This document shows, in pieces, positions 24,995 through 34,684 of a stretch of DNA of 64,000 nucleotides. The notes under the pieces were generated by a model, which saw only the letters and a list, made by a program, of their open reading frames with translations, did no database searches and was not told the DNA's origin. The stretch is from an uncultured Paraprevotella sp. GTDB taxonomy: Bacteria; Bacteroidota; Bacteroidia; Bacteroidales; Bacteroidaceae. Every line of letters starts with the position of its first letter. Positions within the stretch are counted from its first letter, which is position 1. A program made the translations under genes and the position numbers. Location of the stretch: NCBI GenBank assembly GCA_900546665.1, contig URDY01000012.1, positions 1-64,000 on the forward strand, written 5' to 3'.

Positions 24995-25741
24995 ATGACA
25001 GAACAGATTTTTGGTAGAATACATTCATTAGAGAGTTTCGGGACCGTTGACGGTCCCGGAATTCGTTTTGTGACCTTCCTTCAGGGATGTCCTTTACGTT
25101 GTCTTTATTGTCATAATCCTGATACCTGGGACGCAGGCCGTGCTGTCCAGTATACCTATACGCCGGAACAGCTTCTGGAAGAAGTCCTGAGATATCGGAA
25201 TTTTATAGCCAAGGGTGGGGTGACTCTGACCGGAGGAGAACCTTTGTTGCAGGCTGACTTCTGCAGGGAATATTTCCGTTTGTGCAAGGATGCCGGACTT
25301 CATACGGCATTGGATACGGCCGGTTCGATATATTCGGAAAAGACTCTTTCCGTGTTGGATTATACCGATCTTGTTCTTTTGGATATCAAGGCTCTGCGGC
25401 CGGATGACTGTCGCAAGGTCTGTGGCAATGACGGACGTAATACACTTCGTTTTCTGGATGAACTGCAGCGTAGAGGTACGGCCGTGTGGATCCGTCATGT
25501 CGTTGTGCCCGGACTGACTGACTGCGATGAGAAACTGGACGAACTGGTGGACTATCTGAAGTCGTATACGGTGGTGCAGAAAATAGAATGGTTGCCTTAT
25601 CACACAATGGGTGTGTTCAAATACAAGGATTTGGGACTGACTTATCCGCTTGAAGGTGTGCCGCCCCTTTCCAAGGCACGTATAGATGAGATCAAACTGC
25701 GTTATAAGGATTGTTTTCCTGTAGCTCGTAATGAAAGGTAG
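24995..25741 (+). CDS. pflA: Pyruvate formate-lyase-activating enzyme, radical SAM
   Basis: 248 residues. It installs the glycyl radical on PflB using S-adenosylmethionine and a [4Fe-4S] cluster. The cluster cysteines are C32, C36 and C39 in CPLRCLYC; the GGE motif LTGGEPLLQ follows. It lies 20 bases downstream of pflB on the same strand. Confidence 0.96.
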   Translation: MTEQIFGRIHSLESFGTVDGPGIRFVTFLQGCPLRCLYCHNPDTWDAGRAVQYTYTPEQLLEEVLRYRNFIAKGGVTLTGGEPLLQADFCREYFRLCKDAGLHTALDTAGSIYSEKTLSVLDYTDLVLLDIKALRPDDCRKVCGNDGRNTLRFLDELQRRGTAVWIRHVVVPGLTDCDEKLDELVDYLKSYTVVQKIEWLPYHTMGVFKYKDLGLTYPLEGVPPLSKARIDEIKLRYKDCFPVARNER

Positions 25742-25913
25742 GATATCCTGAAAATACTCGGGTTTATTCTGACTGCCGGTTTTCAAGAGAACAACATTGG
25801 GAATAAAAAGGCAGTGAGAAAAAAGGACATATAGAACATAAATACATTTATTTTGGTATTTTTTGTCGAAGTAAACTTTAATAACTTTGTCTGCCAAAGT
25901 AAATGTTTTTTTT

Positions 25914-26720
25914 ATGAGAATAAACTCTGTGTGGATATCAGGCATAGCCATGATGCTTTTTACAGCCTGTAATGTGATAGAATATCATCCCTATGATACC
26001 CGCATTACAGGTGATACTGATGTGAATGCCCGTAATATCCTTCGTATTGAAAATAGCATGTCAGGACGGAAAAGCATCCGTTTTGCAATGATCAGCGATA
26101 CGCAAAGAAGATATGATGAAACGGAGGATGTCGTGAATCTTATTAACAGCCGTGGGGATATTGATTTTGTTTTACACGGTGGGGATCTGGCCGATTTCGG
26201 AGAGACCAAGGAGTTTCTTTGGGCAAGGGATGTGATGGATAAATTACAGGTTCCTTATGTTTGTCTGTTGGGGAATCACGATTGTCTGGGAACGGGAAGG
26301 GATGTGTTCAGAACGGTTTTCGGTGAGGAGAATTTTTCTTTCGTTGCAGGCAATGTGCGATTTATCTGCTTGAATACCAATGCACTTGAGTATGATTACA
26401 GTCATCCGGTTCCGGATTTCAATTTCATGGAAAATGCTCTGAATACGGTTCCAGATGGTGTAGAGAAAACCGTAGTGGCAATGCATGTGCCGCCTGGAGA
26501 CATGGAATTCAACAATAACGTATCCAAGGCTTTTGAGCACTATGTGAAAAGTTATGCGGGTCTGCAGTTCTGCCTTTACGGACACGTGCATAACTGGAAC
26601 GAGAGTGAACTGTTCGATGATGGCGTAATGTATTATGGATGTACGACTGTCGGTAAGCGCGGCTATTTTGTCATTACCATAAATGAGGAAGGATATGAGG
26701 TTGAAAAATGTACTTTTTAG
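25914..26720 (+). CDS. Lipoprotein calcineurin-like metallophosphoesterase
   Basis: 268 residues from the ATG at 25914. The N-terminus is a lipoprotein signal with the lipidated cysteine likely at residue 19 (MLFTAC). The phosphoesterase motifs are present: SDTQ (DxQ instead of DxH), GGDLAD, LGNHDC, MHVPPG and YGHVHNW. It probably acts on phosphoesters in the periplasm or at the outer membrane. A -7 box TAACTTTG is at 25882-25889. The end overlaps the next gene by 26 bases, so the two are translationally linked. It belongs to a different subgroup from the phosphoesterase at 20838. Confidence 0.88.
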   Translation: MRINSVWISGIAMMLFTACNVIEYHPYDTRITGDTDVNARNILRIENSMSGRKSIRFAMISDTQRRYDETEDVVNLINSRGDIDFVLHGGDLADFGETKEFLWARDVMDKLQVPYVCLLGNHDCLGTGRDVFRTVFGEENFSFVAGNVRFICLNTNALEYDYSHPVPDFNFMENALNTVPDGVEKTVVAMHVPPGDMEFNNNVSKAFEHYVKSYAGLQFCLYGHVHNWNESELFDDGVMYYGCTTVGKRGYFVITINEEGYEVEKCTF

Positions 26721-27354
26721 GTTGGTTCTGCTGGCAATGTGTTTAGGGGTCCAGGCAAAAGGATTTGGTGCCGGACAGGATTCGCTGATGTCCAAATATG
26801 ACCAACGGATGATGAAACGCATGATACGTTGGCAAAAACTGATTCCGGACCACACGAAGCTGCAGTTCGCGGGCAGTATCGGTTTGTGTTCTATGGGTTT
26901 CGGATGGAGTTATGGACAATCAGACCAGTGGGAAACCGATATAATGATCGGTTTTATTCCCAAATACCATAGTGAAAGAACAAAGGTCACACTGACTTTG
27001 AAGGAATCCTATATTCCATGGTCCTTTGCCATATCGAAAAGCAGATGGTATATCCAGCCTTTGTCCTGCAGTCTTTTTCTTTCATCAGTTCTTGATGAAA
27101 GCTTCTGGGTAGATGAACCAAGCCGTTATCCTAAAGGATATTACGGATTCTCTACAAGGATTCGTGCCAATATCTCCTTCGGACAACGCATTCTGTATAA
27201 AATACCGGAAAGAGACCGGCGGCGGTCACAAAGCATCGCCTTTTATTATGAGCTGGGTGCCTGTGATACCGATATCGTCACATTTGTGGGAAACCGGTTT
27301 GTCAAGTTCAAGGATATTCTGAGCCTGTCTGTCGGTATGAAAGTATTGATTTGA
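26695..27354 (+). CDS. Secreted protein, likely outer-membrane beta-barrel, unknown function
   Basis: 219 residues from the ATG at 26695 (one at 26683 also exists). It has a signal peptide ending near VQAKG. The body contains alternating aromatic/polar strands (GSIGLCSMGFGWSYG, TLTLKESYIPWSF, ISFGQRI) typical of small barrels, and ends VGMKVLI without a charged tail. It overlaps the lipoprotein phosphoesterase gene by 26 bases and probably works with it. I do not recognise a family. Confidence 0.7.
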   Translation: MRLKNVLFRLVLLAMCLGVQAKGFGAGQDSLMSKYDQRMMKRMIRWQKLIPDHTKLQFAGSIGLCSMGFGWSYGQSDQWETDIMIGFIPKYHSERTKVTLTLKESYIPWSFAISKSRWYIQPLSCSLFLSSVLDESFWVDEPSRYPKGYYGFSTRIRANISFGQRILYKIPERDRRRSQSIAFYYELGACDTDIVTFVGNRFVKFKDILSLSVGMKVLI

Positions 27355-27375
27355 ACAACGAGCCTTGTCGGATTT

Positions 27376-30129
27376 CTAATCGGATTTTTCTTTTCGTTTC
27401 AGGAAGTCTGTCGGGTTTTCTCCGAAAAACTCCTTGTAGCATTTCGTAAAGTAGGACGGCGTACTGAATCCTACTTCATAAGTGATTTCTGCAATAGTCT
27501 TTCCGGTTGAGGCCAGAAGGGTGGCCGCTTTCTTCAGGCGGGTGATACGTATAAGTTCATTGGGTGAATAACCGGTCAGCGCTTTGGTCTTTCTGTAAAG
27601 CTGGACGCGGCTCATGCCTATTTTATCTCCCAGTTCTTCTACGCTCAGGTTGGGATTGCTCAGGTTTCGTTCGATGACGGAACGTAGCTTCTCCAGGAAA
27701 GTCTGGTCGATTGCGGCAATCGGTTCTTTCTGGATATTTGTTTTGTCTGTAAAGAAATTTTGCAGGCGTTTGCGGTTGTCTATAAGATTCTTGAGTCGTG
27801 TGAGCAGCAGTTCCGAGCTGAAGGGTTTGAGAATGTACGAGTCTGCACCGCTTTCATATCCCTTGACTTTTTGTTCGTCAAGGCTGTAAGCAGTCAGCAT
27901 CAATACAGGAATATGCGAAGTCTGAACTTCCGATTTCAGTCTTTTACAGCAGGCTATACCGTCCATGACGGGCATCATGACATCGCAGATGATCGCATCC
28001 GGTATGTATTTCATGGCCATATGTATGCCCTCCCTGCCGTTGGCTGCCAAAATGACAGTATATTGTTTGCGGAGCAATATTTTCAGATAGTCACGTATGT
28101 CCTGGTTGTCATCGATGACCAGTACGGTTTCCTTGTTTTGCTGAACGATCTCCTCATTGCCGGATTGCAGGCTTTCCTGGTCGGCATCGAGAATGGCACC
28201 GTCCTTGAAACTGGTCATATAAGCATTCTTTTCTCTGTCCGGATTGACGTTTCCTTCCTGTTTGGCCGGCAGGTCGATGGTAAAAGATGTTCCCTTGTTT
28301 TCTGTATTGGTGACGTTTATCGTACCGTTGTGCATTTCCACGAAAGCCTTTGCCAGAGCCAGTCCTATGCCGGAACCGGCCTGACGGGTGTCAGCCTGAT
28401 AGAAACTTTCGAAAATATGATCTACATGGCGGGCTGAAATGCCTATACCGGTGTCTCTGACAATCAGTCTGATGTGCGGGCCGTTTTCTTCGTAATGAGT
28501 TAATTCTACAGTGATGGAGCCGTTTTCTGATGTGAACTTGAATGCGTTTGACAGCAGATTATAGACGATACGTTCTATTTTCTCAATATCAGCAACCATG
28601 ACATATTCTGTGGTAGCCTCATCCATGTTCAGCTGAAAATGGATATGCTTGCGGTATGAAAGTGTACGGAATGCTTCAGTCCATTCCTTGATCTCGTCGG
28701 CAATATTGAACTGGCTCAGCGTAAGTGACAGTTTGCCTTCTTCAAATTTACGGAAATCAAGGATCTGATTGATCAGTCGCAGCAGTACTGTGGCATTTTT
28801 CTGTATGATCTGTAGCAGACTGCGTTCCTCCTGCTGCAGATTCGGTCTGCTTAGCAGTTGTTCCACGGGGTCTGAAATCAGGGTGAGTGGTGTACGCAGA
28901 TCATGTGATACGCTGGTGAAAAAGGACAGTTTGTCCCGTGTGGCTTTTTCTACCTCTGACGACAGTTCGATGAGTTGGTCACGTTGTGTTTCCAGCTGGT
29001 CCTTTTGTTGTGACAGTTCGGCATTCATCTTGTTTTTAGTCCGGTATGCCCTTATCAGGAAGATCATGAGAGCTATCGTAAGAGCCAGTATGGCAATGCA
29101 GGCATAAAGCAGCATGCGTTGCGACATGTAGCGGCTGAGCGAATTGTTCAGTTTCTGGTTGAGAGTTTCGATCTTTTCGTCCAAAGTCTGGATATGTGAT
29201 GTCTGCATCTGCATGATGCGGGCATTTGACTGGTTGACCAGATCGGTAGACAGGATATTGTTTCTTTCGAATGGTTGTCCATTCAGTATCTTCATGGCTG
29301 TCCGGAGCACAAGGTCTCCTCCTGTAGGATAGATGAATGTCGCTTCCAGTTTGCCTTTCATGACCTGTTCCACTCCATAGTCATTTCCCGTGAGGGCATC
29401 TATACCGATAAAGCGTATGTTTTTTTCCCTGTGGTGCTTACGGGCCGCTTCATAGGCTCCGGAAGCCATCCGGTCGTTATGGGCAAAGACAATGTCTATT
29501 TTGGGCGTAACGGTTAATATGGAGTCAAATGCCTTACGGGCTTCTGCTGTTTGCCAGTCGGCTTCTGCGGTAGCTACAATTTGTATATGAGGATTGGTCT
29601 TCAATACGCTGATAAGGCCGTTATGCCGCTCTGCTGCTGGAGTTGATCCTTTCAGGCCTCTTATTTCAACCATCTTTCCGCCTTTCGGGAGACAGTGCTG
29701 AATATAATGGCCGATTTCTTCTCCGATTTTGTAGTTGTCTGCGCCTACAAAAGCGGTATATTTTTCGGTGTTTACCTTACGGTCAACCAATATGACCGGA
29801 ATACCATGGTCATAAGCCTCTTCTATTATAGGGGTAATGGCTTCAGCTTCATTAGGCGAAACGATAAGCAGGTCTACACCTTGATTGATAAACGATTGGA
29901 TATCTTCAATCTGTTTCTGGTTCTGGTCATTGGCACTCGTGATGTCAATCTGCACATCCTGATAGAACAGTCCTTCTCTGAGAATTTCATTATTCATTTG
30001 TGTGCGCCATTCATCGTCGCTGCACTGTGAGACTCCGATATGGTATTTCTTTTGGGGAGATGAGCATCCGCAAATCAGACAAAAAACAGCTATAATCAGT
30101 ATAGTGATAGAATAGGAAAAGCGTTTCAT
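27376..30129 (-). CDS. Hybrid two-component sensor/regulator with periplasmic sugar-binding domain (fructose type)
   Basis: 917 residues. Domains in order: signal/lipobox-like start (CLICGC, ~16-22), a ribose/fructose-type periplasmic binding protein (~30-310), a transmembrane helix (~339-360), a histidine kinase with phosphoacceptor H409 (SVSHDLRTP) and ATPase motifs (DTGIGIS, GSGIGLAL), a receiver with phospho-acceptor D716 (IICDVMMPVMDG), and a C-terminal AraC DNA-binding domain (~815-913). This is the architecture of the Bacteroides fructose sensor BT1754, which is said to bind fructose directly. The neighbours are fructokinase, sugar transporter and GH32. A -7 box is on the minus strand at 30155-30148. 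Confidence 0.93.
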   Translation of the reverse strand: MKRFSYSITILIIAVFCLICGCSSPQKKYHIGVSQCSDDEWRTQMNNEILREGLFYQDVQIDITSANDQNQKQIEDIQSFINQGVDLLIVSPNEAEAITPIIEEAYDHGIPVILVDRKVNTEKYTAFVGADNYKIGEEIGHYIQHCLPKGGKMVEIRGLKGSTPAAERHNGLISVLKTNPHIQIVATAEADWQTAEARKAFDSILTVTPKIDIVFAHNDRMASGAYEAARKHHREKNIRFIGIDALTGNDYGVEQVMKGKLEATFIYPTGGDLVLRTAMKILNGQPFERNNILSTDLVNQSNARIMQMQTSHIQTLDEKIETLNQKLNNSLSRYMSQRMLLYACIAILALTIALMIFLIRAYRTKNKMNAELSQQKDQLETQRDQLIELSSEVEKATRDKLSFFTSVSHDLRTPLTLISDPVEQLLSRPNLQQEERSLLQIIQKNATVLLRLINQILDFRKFEEGKLSLTLSQFNIADEIKEWTEAFRTLSYRKHIHFQLNMDEATTEYVMVADIEKIERIVYNLLSNAFKFTSENGSITVELTHYEENGPHIRLIVRDTGIGISARHVDHIFESFYQADTRQAGSGIGLALAKAFVEMHNGTINVTNTENKGTSFTIDLPAKQEGNVNPDREKNAYMTSFKDGAILDADQESLQSGNEEIVQQNKETVLVIDDNQDIRDYLKILLRKQYTVILAANGREGIHMAMKYIPDAIICDVMMPVMDGIACCKRLKSEVQTSHIPVLMLTAYSLDEQKVKGYESGADSYILKPFSSELLLTRLKNLIDNRKRLQNFFTDKTNIQKEPIAAIDQTFLEKLRSVIERNLSNPNLSVEELGDKIGMSRVQLYRKTKALTGYSPNELIRITRLKKAATLLASTGKTIAEITYEVGFSTPSYFTKCYKEFFGENPTDFLKRKEKSD

Positions 30130-30453
30130 AGTTAATCAATATATACACAAATATAAGCACAAATTATGAATATAGAAAAATTTGTGACGTATTTGTTTAA
30201 AAATCTGCCATTCCTATGGATAATCGGGAAGACGGGAATTGGTGACTATTGGCCTGAATGTTAGAGCCTAATCTGATTTTTTGTGGGAGAGTGAAAATCT
30301 TCTTCCGGGCAGGGTGGGTGACGCCGTTTCAGGGCGTATTTTTCTTTTTTCCTTCTAATAAGAAGAAAAAAAACAGCGTATCGGAATGCCTGTCAGGCCG
30401 GTCTGGAGTGTGATATTTGACTTCAGACCGGCAGGAGCAGACTGATAAAGAAT
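30130..30453. other. Intergenic region between hybrid sensor and fructokinase
   Basis: The sensor promoter (-7 box at 30155-30148, minus strand) lies near 30150. The rest is noncoding. At 30397-30432 there is a stem, GCCGGTCTG with CAGACCGGC, and at 30346-30374 a second weak palindrome rich in A/T. No gene is supported. Confidence 0.6.
30397..30432 (-). terminator. Probable terminator of the fructose operon
   Basis: GCCGGTCTG (30397-30405) pairs with CAGACCGGC (30424-30432). On the minus strand a long T-run (complement of the A-run at 30364-30373) follows about 25 bases later, so the stem may act alone or with the T-rich dyad beyond it. It lies just past the fructokinase stop. Confidence 0.5.
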
Positions 30454-31344
30454 TTATATTCTGTTTGTGAGTGTTGTCGGCAGGACAGGCATGGCTCCGT
30501 TCTGTGTACAAACATACGCAGATACGTCAACAGCCAGTTTATGAGCTTCTTTCACAGGGCAGCCTTTCAGAATGGCTGATACGAATGCAGCGGTAAAAGA
30601 GTCGCCGGCTCCGACCGTATCTGCCACTTCAACGGAAGGTGTCTCTAAGAATGATGTTTCATCAAGTGTAAAGACATAACTGCCTTTGGTACCACATGTC
30701 AGGATCAGCATTTTCAGGTTATATCTTTCCAGTAATATTTGGCATTGGCTTTCAGTTGTCATGTCCGGAAAATCAAGCAGACGGCTGACTGTGACAAGCT
30801 CTTCATCGTTGATCTTTAATACATTGCATTTTTGGAAAGAATGACAGAGTATTTCCTTTGTGAAGAAGTTTTGTCTCAGGTTGATGTCGAATATTTTCAG
30901 TGTTTCAGGCGTATCGGGCATCGTATCCAGAAAACGGTTGATGGTCTCCCGGCTGACAGGGTTGCGTTGTGCCAACGATCCGAAGCAAACCGCTATGGCC
31001 TGATGAGCCAGTTCATCCAGTTGTCCGGTATAGGGAATATTGTCCCAGGCAACCCCTTCCTTGATTTCGTAACAGGGAATACCGGCCTTGTCCAGTGTCA
31101 CCTGAACGGTTCCAGTGGGATAGGGAACTGTTTCTATCAGTCCTTTCAAATCCTTTTTCTGGAAGTTATCCAATATTTCGTCTCCAAGTTCATCCTTTCC
31201 AACAGCGCTGACTACGATACTTTTCAGTCCGAACTGTGACACATGATAGGCAAAGTTGGCCGGTGCTCCGCCCAGTTTTTTACCTTCCGGAAGCATATCC
31301 CATAATGCTTCGCCCATTCCGACGATAATATGATTGTGGTTCAT
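30454..31344 (-). CDS. Fructokinase, PfkB family
   Basis: 296 residues. PfkB/ribokinase signatures: N-terminal GGAPANFAYHV (substrate-binding loop) and C-terminal DTVGAGDSFTAAF with the catalytic aspartate. It phosphorylates cytoplasmic fructose to fructose-6-phosphate in an ATP-dependent reaction. It starts 7 bases after the transporter stop and is the last gene of the GH32-transporter-kinase operon. Fructose is the most likely substrate because of the neighbouring GH32 and the fructose-type sensor. Confidence 0.9.
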   Translation of the reverse strand: MNHNHIIVGMGEALWDMLPEGKKLGGAPANFAYHVSQFGLKSIVVSAVGKDELGDEILDNFQKKDLKGLIETVPYPTGTVQVTLDKAGIPCYEIKEGVAWDNIPYTGQLDELAHQAIAVCFGSLAQRNPVSRETINRFLDTMPDTPETLKIFDINLRQNFFTKEILCHSFQKCNVLKINDEELVTVSRLLDFPDMTTESQCQILLERYNLKMLILTCGTKGSYVFTLDETSFLETPSVEVADTVGAGDSFTAAFVSAILKGCPVKEAHKLAVDVSAYVCTQNGAMPVLPTTLTNRI

Positions 31345-31351
31345 GACAAAG

Positions 31352-32521
31352 TTAATGTTTAATTTTTAATGTATAGAATAAGAGATAAATCACACCCAGC
31401 GTCATGACAGCTACAGCACCGTTCTGTCCGACAGCATCACTGGCTACGCCCATCAGCAACGGGAAAATGGTTCCGCCGAACAGGCCCATGATCATCAGAC
31501 CTGAAATTTCGTTCTTTTTCTCAGGAACTGCCAGAAGGGCCTGGGAGAATATGATGGAAAAGACATTGGAGTTGCCAAAACCTATCAGGGCGATGGCAGC
31601 ATAAATGATGGCAGGCTGATTGGACGACAATAGCAGGATCATGGCAGCCAGCATACAGCATACGCTAAGCAGGAAGAAACTGCGGGCTTTTATCTTTTGC
31701 AGGATAAGAGCACCCGACAGACAGCCGGCCGTACGGAATATGAAATAAAGGCTAGTGGCGAAACCGGCTTCTTCAAGTGTAATGCCAAGCCGTTCCATCA
31801 GGATCTTGGGGGCTGTGGTGTTTGTACCCACGTCTATGCCGACATGACAGATAATGCCAATGAAGCAAAGCAGGATAAACGGACGGCCGAGCAGGCTGAG
31901 ACAGGCTTTGAAGCCAGAGGCCTGATCAGGAGCTTCTTCTTTTATGGATGTGGCGTTCAGCCAGATTGTGGCTATGACGGCAATGACCATGTAGATAGGG
32001 AAGAGAACACGCCAGCCCAGTCCGAAAGAAGGGATGGTCTGGGTTGCTCCCCACATGGCCAGATAGGGAGCCAGAAACGAAGCGATGGCTTTGATGAACT
32101 GGCCGAAGGTAAGTGAACTGGCCAGTTTGTTGCCGCTGATGATATTGCTTAATAGCGGATTGAGTGAAGTCTGCATCAGTGCGTTGCCGATGCCGAGCAG
32201 GGAGAATGCACAAAGCATCAGTCCGTAGCTGTCATTGAATATGGGCAACAGCAGAGAAATGAATGTAATAAACAGGCTGAGCAGGACAGTCTTGCGGCGT
32301 CCGATGCGGTTCATCAGGATACCAGTGGGAACAGAGAAAATGAGAAACCAGAAAAACACCAGAGACGGGAATATATTGGCTTCTGCATCAGACAGGGACA
32401 AGTCTGCTTTTACATAATTTGATGCAATGCCGACCAAATCGACAAATCCCATGACGAAAAAGCACAGCATGACAGGGATCAGCTGTTTGTAATGACTGGA
32501 AGTGGAGACTTGATTGTTCAT
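31352..32521 (-). CDS. Major facilitator sugar transporter (FucP-like, likely fructose)
   Basis: 389 residues with about 12 hydrophobic segments and no signal peptide, so it is an inner-membrane permease. The loop NRIGRRKTVLL between helices 2 and 3 is the MFS signature. Its position between GH32 and fructokinase indicates import of fructose released outside the cytoplasm, probably with protons. Spacing is 50 bases from GH32 and 7 bases to fructokinase. Confidence 0.88.
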   Translation of the reverse strand: MNNQVSTSSHYKQLIPVMLCFFVMGFVDLVGIASNYVKADLSLSDAEANIFPSLVFFWFLIFSVPTGILMNRIGRRKTVLLSLFITFISLLLPIFNDSYGLMLCAFSLLGIGNALMQTSLNPLLSNIISGNKLASSLTFGQFIKAIASFLAPYLAMWGATQTIPSFGLGWRVLFPIYMVIAVIATIWLNATSIKEEAPDQASGFKACLSLLGRPFILLCFIGIICHVGIDVGTNTTAPKILMERLGITLEEAGFATSLYFIFRTAGCLSGALILQKIKARSFFLLSVCCMLAAMILLLSSNQPAIIYAAIALIGFGNSNVFSIIFSQALLAVPEKKNEISGLMIMGLFGGTIFPLLMGVASDAVGQNGAVAVMTLGVIYLLFYTLKIKH

Positions 32522-32571
32522 TTTGAATAATAGCTTTGGTTATGGTATTAAATGGTATTTTCTTGATGGTT

Positions 32572-34446
32572 TTAGAGTCCTAGTTCGGATATTCTGAGAT
32601 TTTTCACTTCGGCTTTGCCTTTTTCTGAATAGAATTGAAGGCCGTCGTAGGGCACAGTCGGGAAAATAAGGTTAGTCATGGCTATGCGGCCGTTGTCCAC
32701 GAAAATTTCAACCGAACATTTGTCTACGAATATGTTAAGATGATATGTCTTGCCTTTGCAGAGTGACAGAGGAGCCCATGTGCCGAGAGCAAAATCATTG
32801 ATATAGTTGACCGATTCCGTTTTACGTCTGTCGTGGTTTTCCTTGGCATGAGGTTCCGACTGTTCGCCGAAAGGAATCAGACCGCTTTCCGTCCGGTCCA
32901 TGACCAGCCTGTTCTTGGCCATATCAAAGTAGATTTTCGTTTTCTCTCCTTTGCTGTTAAGCATTTCGAATCCGGCTGTTTGCGTGTTGCCCGGTGTGAA
33001 ATCCATTTCAATTTGAAATGCACCTTCCTTGCAATTGGCAAACGCATCACCAATAACATATTCATTTTCGATGCTGAAGTCATTCAGGTTACGGGTGTTC
33101 TTTCGCAGAAGACCGGATTCCTTGACGACGTCTGAAGCCATATAAATTTCCCCGTCCTGAGTAAAGAGTGAGAGTTCCCTTGGCAGGGCATTGGCACCTC
33201 TGTATTGTTTGATAGGCGTTACGTTGGCATATTGCCAGTTGCTCATCCAGGGTACGGCGATAGTGCGGTTTCCGGTATTGGAGAAGCAGACTGTTGCATA
33301 ATGGTCCTTGCCGTAATCCAGGAATTTGGTTATTTCGGGTTTGGTGTCGCAGGTGAAAGATTTGCCGTCAAACTCACCGATGAAATATTCTGTGGCGCTT
33401 CCTCCGAAAAGACATCCGGGGTTGATGTTGACGATCATGGCCCATTTCATTCTGGTTGAATCCCCGTCTACGGGCAATTGTACAAAATCAGGGCATTCGA
33501 ACTGGTTGGGTTGGATTCCGTAACCTTCACCGAATGCACTCAGGTATTCCCAGTCTTTCAGATCAGATGAGCTGTAGAAACGCATTTCCTTGTCTGCTGA
33601 GACGATCATATACCATTTCTTCATCGGCTCGTACCAGAAAACCTTGGGGTCACGGAAATCCTTTAATCCGTCGAACGGGGTCAGGATAGGATTCTGGTCA
33701 TATTTGGTATAAGTGCGGCCGTTGTCTGTACTGTATGCGAGGCATTGCAATTGCCCGTGTTCATCGCTGGCTGAAGTGTAAAAGGCGATCAAGGCATCTT
33801 TTCCGAAGCCGGCGCTGTTGAACTTGTCTACGATAGTACTTCCGGAAAAAATATGTCCCAACGTGTCGCGGGCGATTGCCGGTTTAAGGTGTTCCCAATG
33901 AATGAGATCCCGACTTACGGAATGCCCCCAATGCATGTTGCCCCAGCGTGAACCGTAGGGATTATATTGATAATACAGGTGGTATTCGCCGTCTTTATAG
34001 ACCAGTCCGTTGGCATCGTTCATCCATCCGTATAAAGGCGTATGATGGTAAACAGGACGGTAATAGTCTTTGTTGCTCGTGTCAAAAGTGTCAGACTGTT
34101 GAATGTGCGCCCAGCAGACCGCCTGGCGGTTTACTTTTTCAACAGTAACTGTGGCTATGTCGGCATTTTCAGGAAGTTCGAACGGAACATAATATTCCAC
34201 ACTGTCCGTGGCAAGCCTGATGTCGAAGGCCATGTCGTCTGCCTTTCCTGTATTCAACTTGACTTTTGCCTCGTCGCTGGATTCCTGTATGGGCAGGAGA
34301 AGATATTTCTTGGGATGTGAAATATGGATAAGAGTGAGCGAGTCATTCTGGTGTTCCATATTGAGACTGCTCTGGTTGGAATGGCATGACATGATACCGT
34401 TTGCAAGTGTGATGCAGGATGCCATTGTAATTAATGTCTTTTTCAT
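32572..34446 (-). CDS. Glycoside hydrolase family 32 (fructan hydrolase/invertase), lipoprotein
   Basis: 624 residues. The N-terminal signal carries a lipobox ending at C21 (GIMSC), so the enzyme is lipidated and exported. Catalytic motifs: WMNDANG with nucleophile D143 (the usual NDPNG has Ala at the Pro position), FRDP (264-266, transition-state aspartate) and the acid/base glutamate E316 in ECPDF. A C-terminal beta-sandwich domain follows. It releases fructose from sucrose or fructans. The transcript starts with this gene; its promoter region carries a two-copy repeat likely bound by the hybrid regulator. No SusC or SusD gene is adjacent, so transport of long fructans is not apparent. Confidence 0.94.
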   Translation of the reverse strand: MKKTLITMASCITLANGIMSCHSNQSSLNMEHQNDSLTLIHISHPKKYLLLPIQESSDEAKVKLNTGKADDMAFDIRLATDSVEYYVPFELPENADIATVTVEKVNRQAVCWAHIQQSDTFDTSNKDYYRPVYHHTPLYGWMNDANGLVYKDGEYHLYYQYNPYGSRWGNMHWGHSVSRDLIHWEHLKPAIARDTLGHIFSGSTIVDKFNSAGFGKDALIAFYTSASDEHGQLQCLAYSTDNGRTYTKYDQNPILTPFDGLKDFRDPKVFWYEPMKKWYMIVSADKEMRFYSSSDLKDWEYLSAFGEGYGIQPNQFECPDFVQLPVDGDSTRMKWAMIVNINPGCLFGGSATEYFIGEFDGKSFTCDTKPEITKFLDYGKDHYATVCFSNTGNRTIAVPWMSNWQYANVTPIKQYRGANALPRELSLFTQDGEIYMASDVVKESGLLRKNTRNLNDFSIENEYVIGDAFANCKEGAFQIEMDFTPGNTQTAGFEMLNSKGEKTKIYFDMAKNRLVMDRTESGLIPFGEQSEPHAKENHDRRKTESVNYINDFALGTWAPLSLCKGKTYHLNIFVDKCSVEIFVDNGRIAMTNLIFPTVPYDGLQFYSEKGKAEVKNLRISELGL

Positions 34447-34493
34447 GGTCGGGTTATCTAAGTATTAAGATTAATGATTCAGAATATCACTTG

Positions 34494-34558
34494 CAAATAT
34501 AATATTTCATGACAGCGAAATATAGAAAAAATGATTCTTGTAACCCTAAAAATGATTC
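34494..34558 (-). promoter_or_regulatory. GH32 promoter with 21-bp-spaced direct repeat
   Basis: On the minus strand the -7 box TATATTTG is at 34501-34494. Just upstream are two copies of GAATCATTTTT (34558-34548 and 34537-34527), 21 bases apart, so on the same face of the helix, centred near -55. A dyad GATTC-GTT-GAATC (34554-34566) overlaps the distal copy. The layout is that of an activator binding as a dimer upstream of the promoter. The hybrid AraC-type regulator at 27376 is the obvious candidate. Confidence 0.6.
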
Positions 34559-34622
34559 GTTGAATCAAAATTAGGATGCAATGAAACCATTATGGTGACA
34601 TGTTATGCCTGGATAAACCGAA

Positions 34623-34656
34623 AAAGGCTGCGCGACATCACGTCGGGACAGCCTTT
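34623..34656 (-). terminator. Terminator of the pst operon
   Basis: AAAGGCTG (34623-34630) pairs with CAGCCTTT (34649-34656), with an inner CGAC/GTCG stem. On the minus strand it ends in CAGCCTTTTT. It lies 28 bases past the pstB stop. Confidence 0.85.
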
Positions 34657-34684
34657 ACAGGAATTTTAAGTGTTGTATAATATA

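Noticed and set aside
25094..25951. 285-codon minus-strand frame across pflA
   Set aside because: It is antisense to pflA and runs through its upstream region; no domain or signal peptide supports it.
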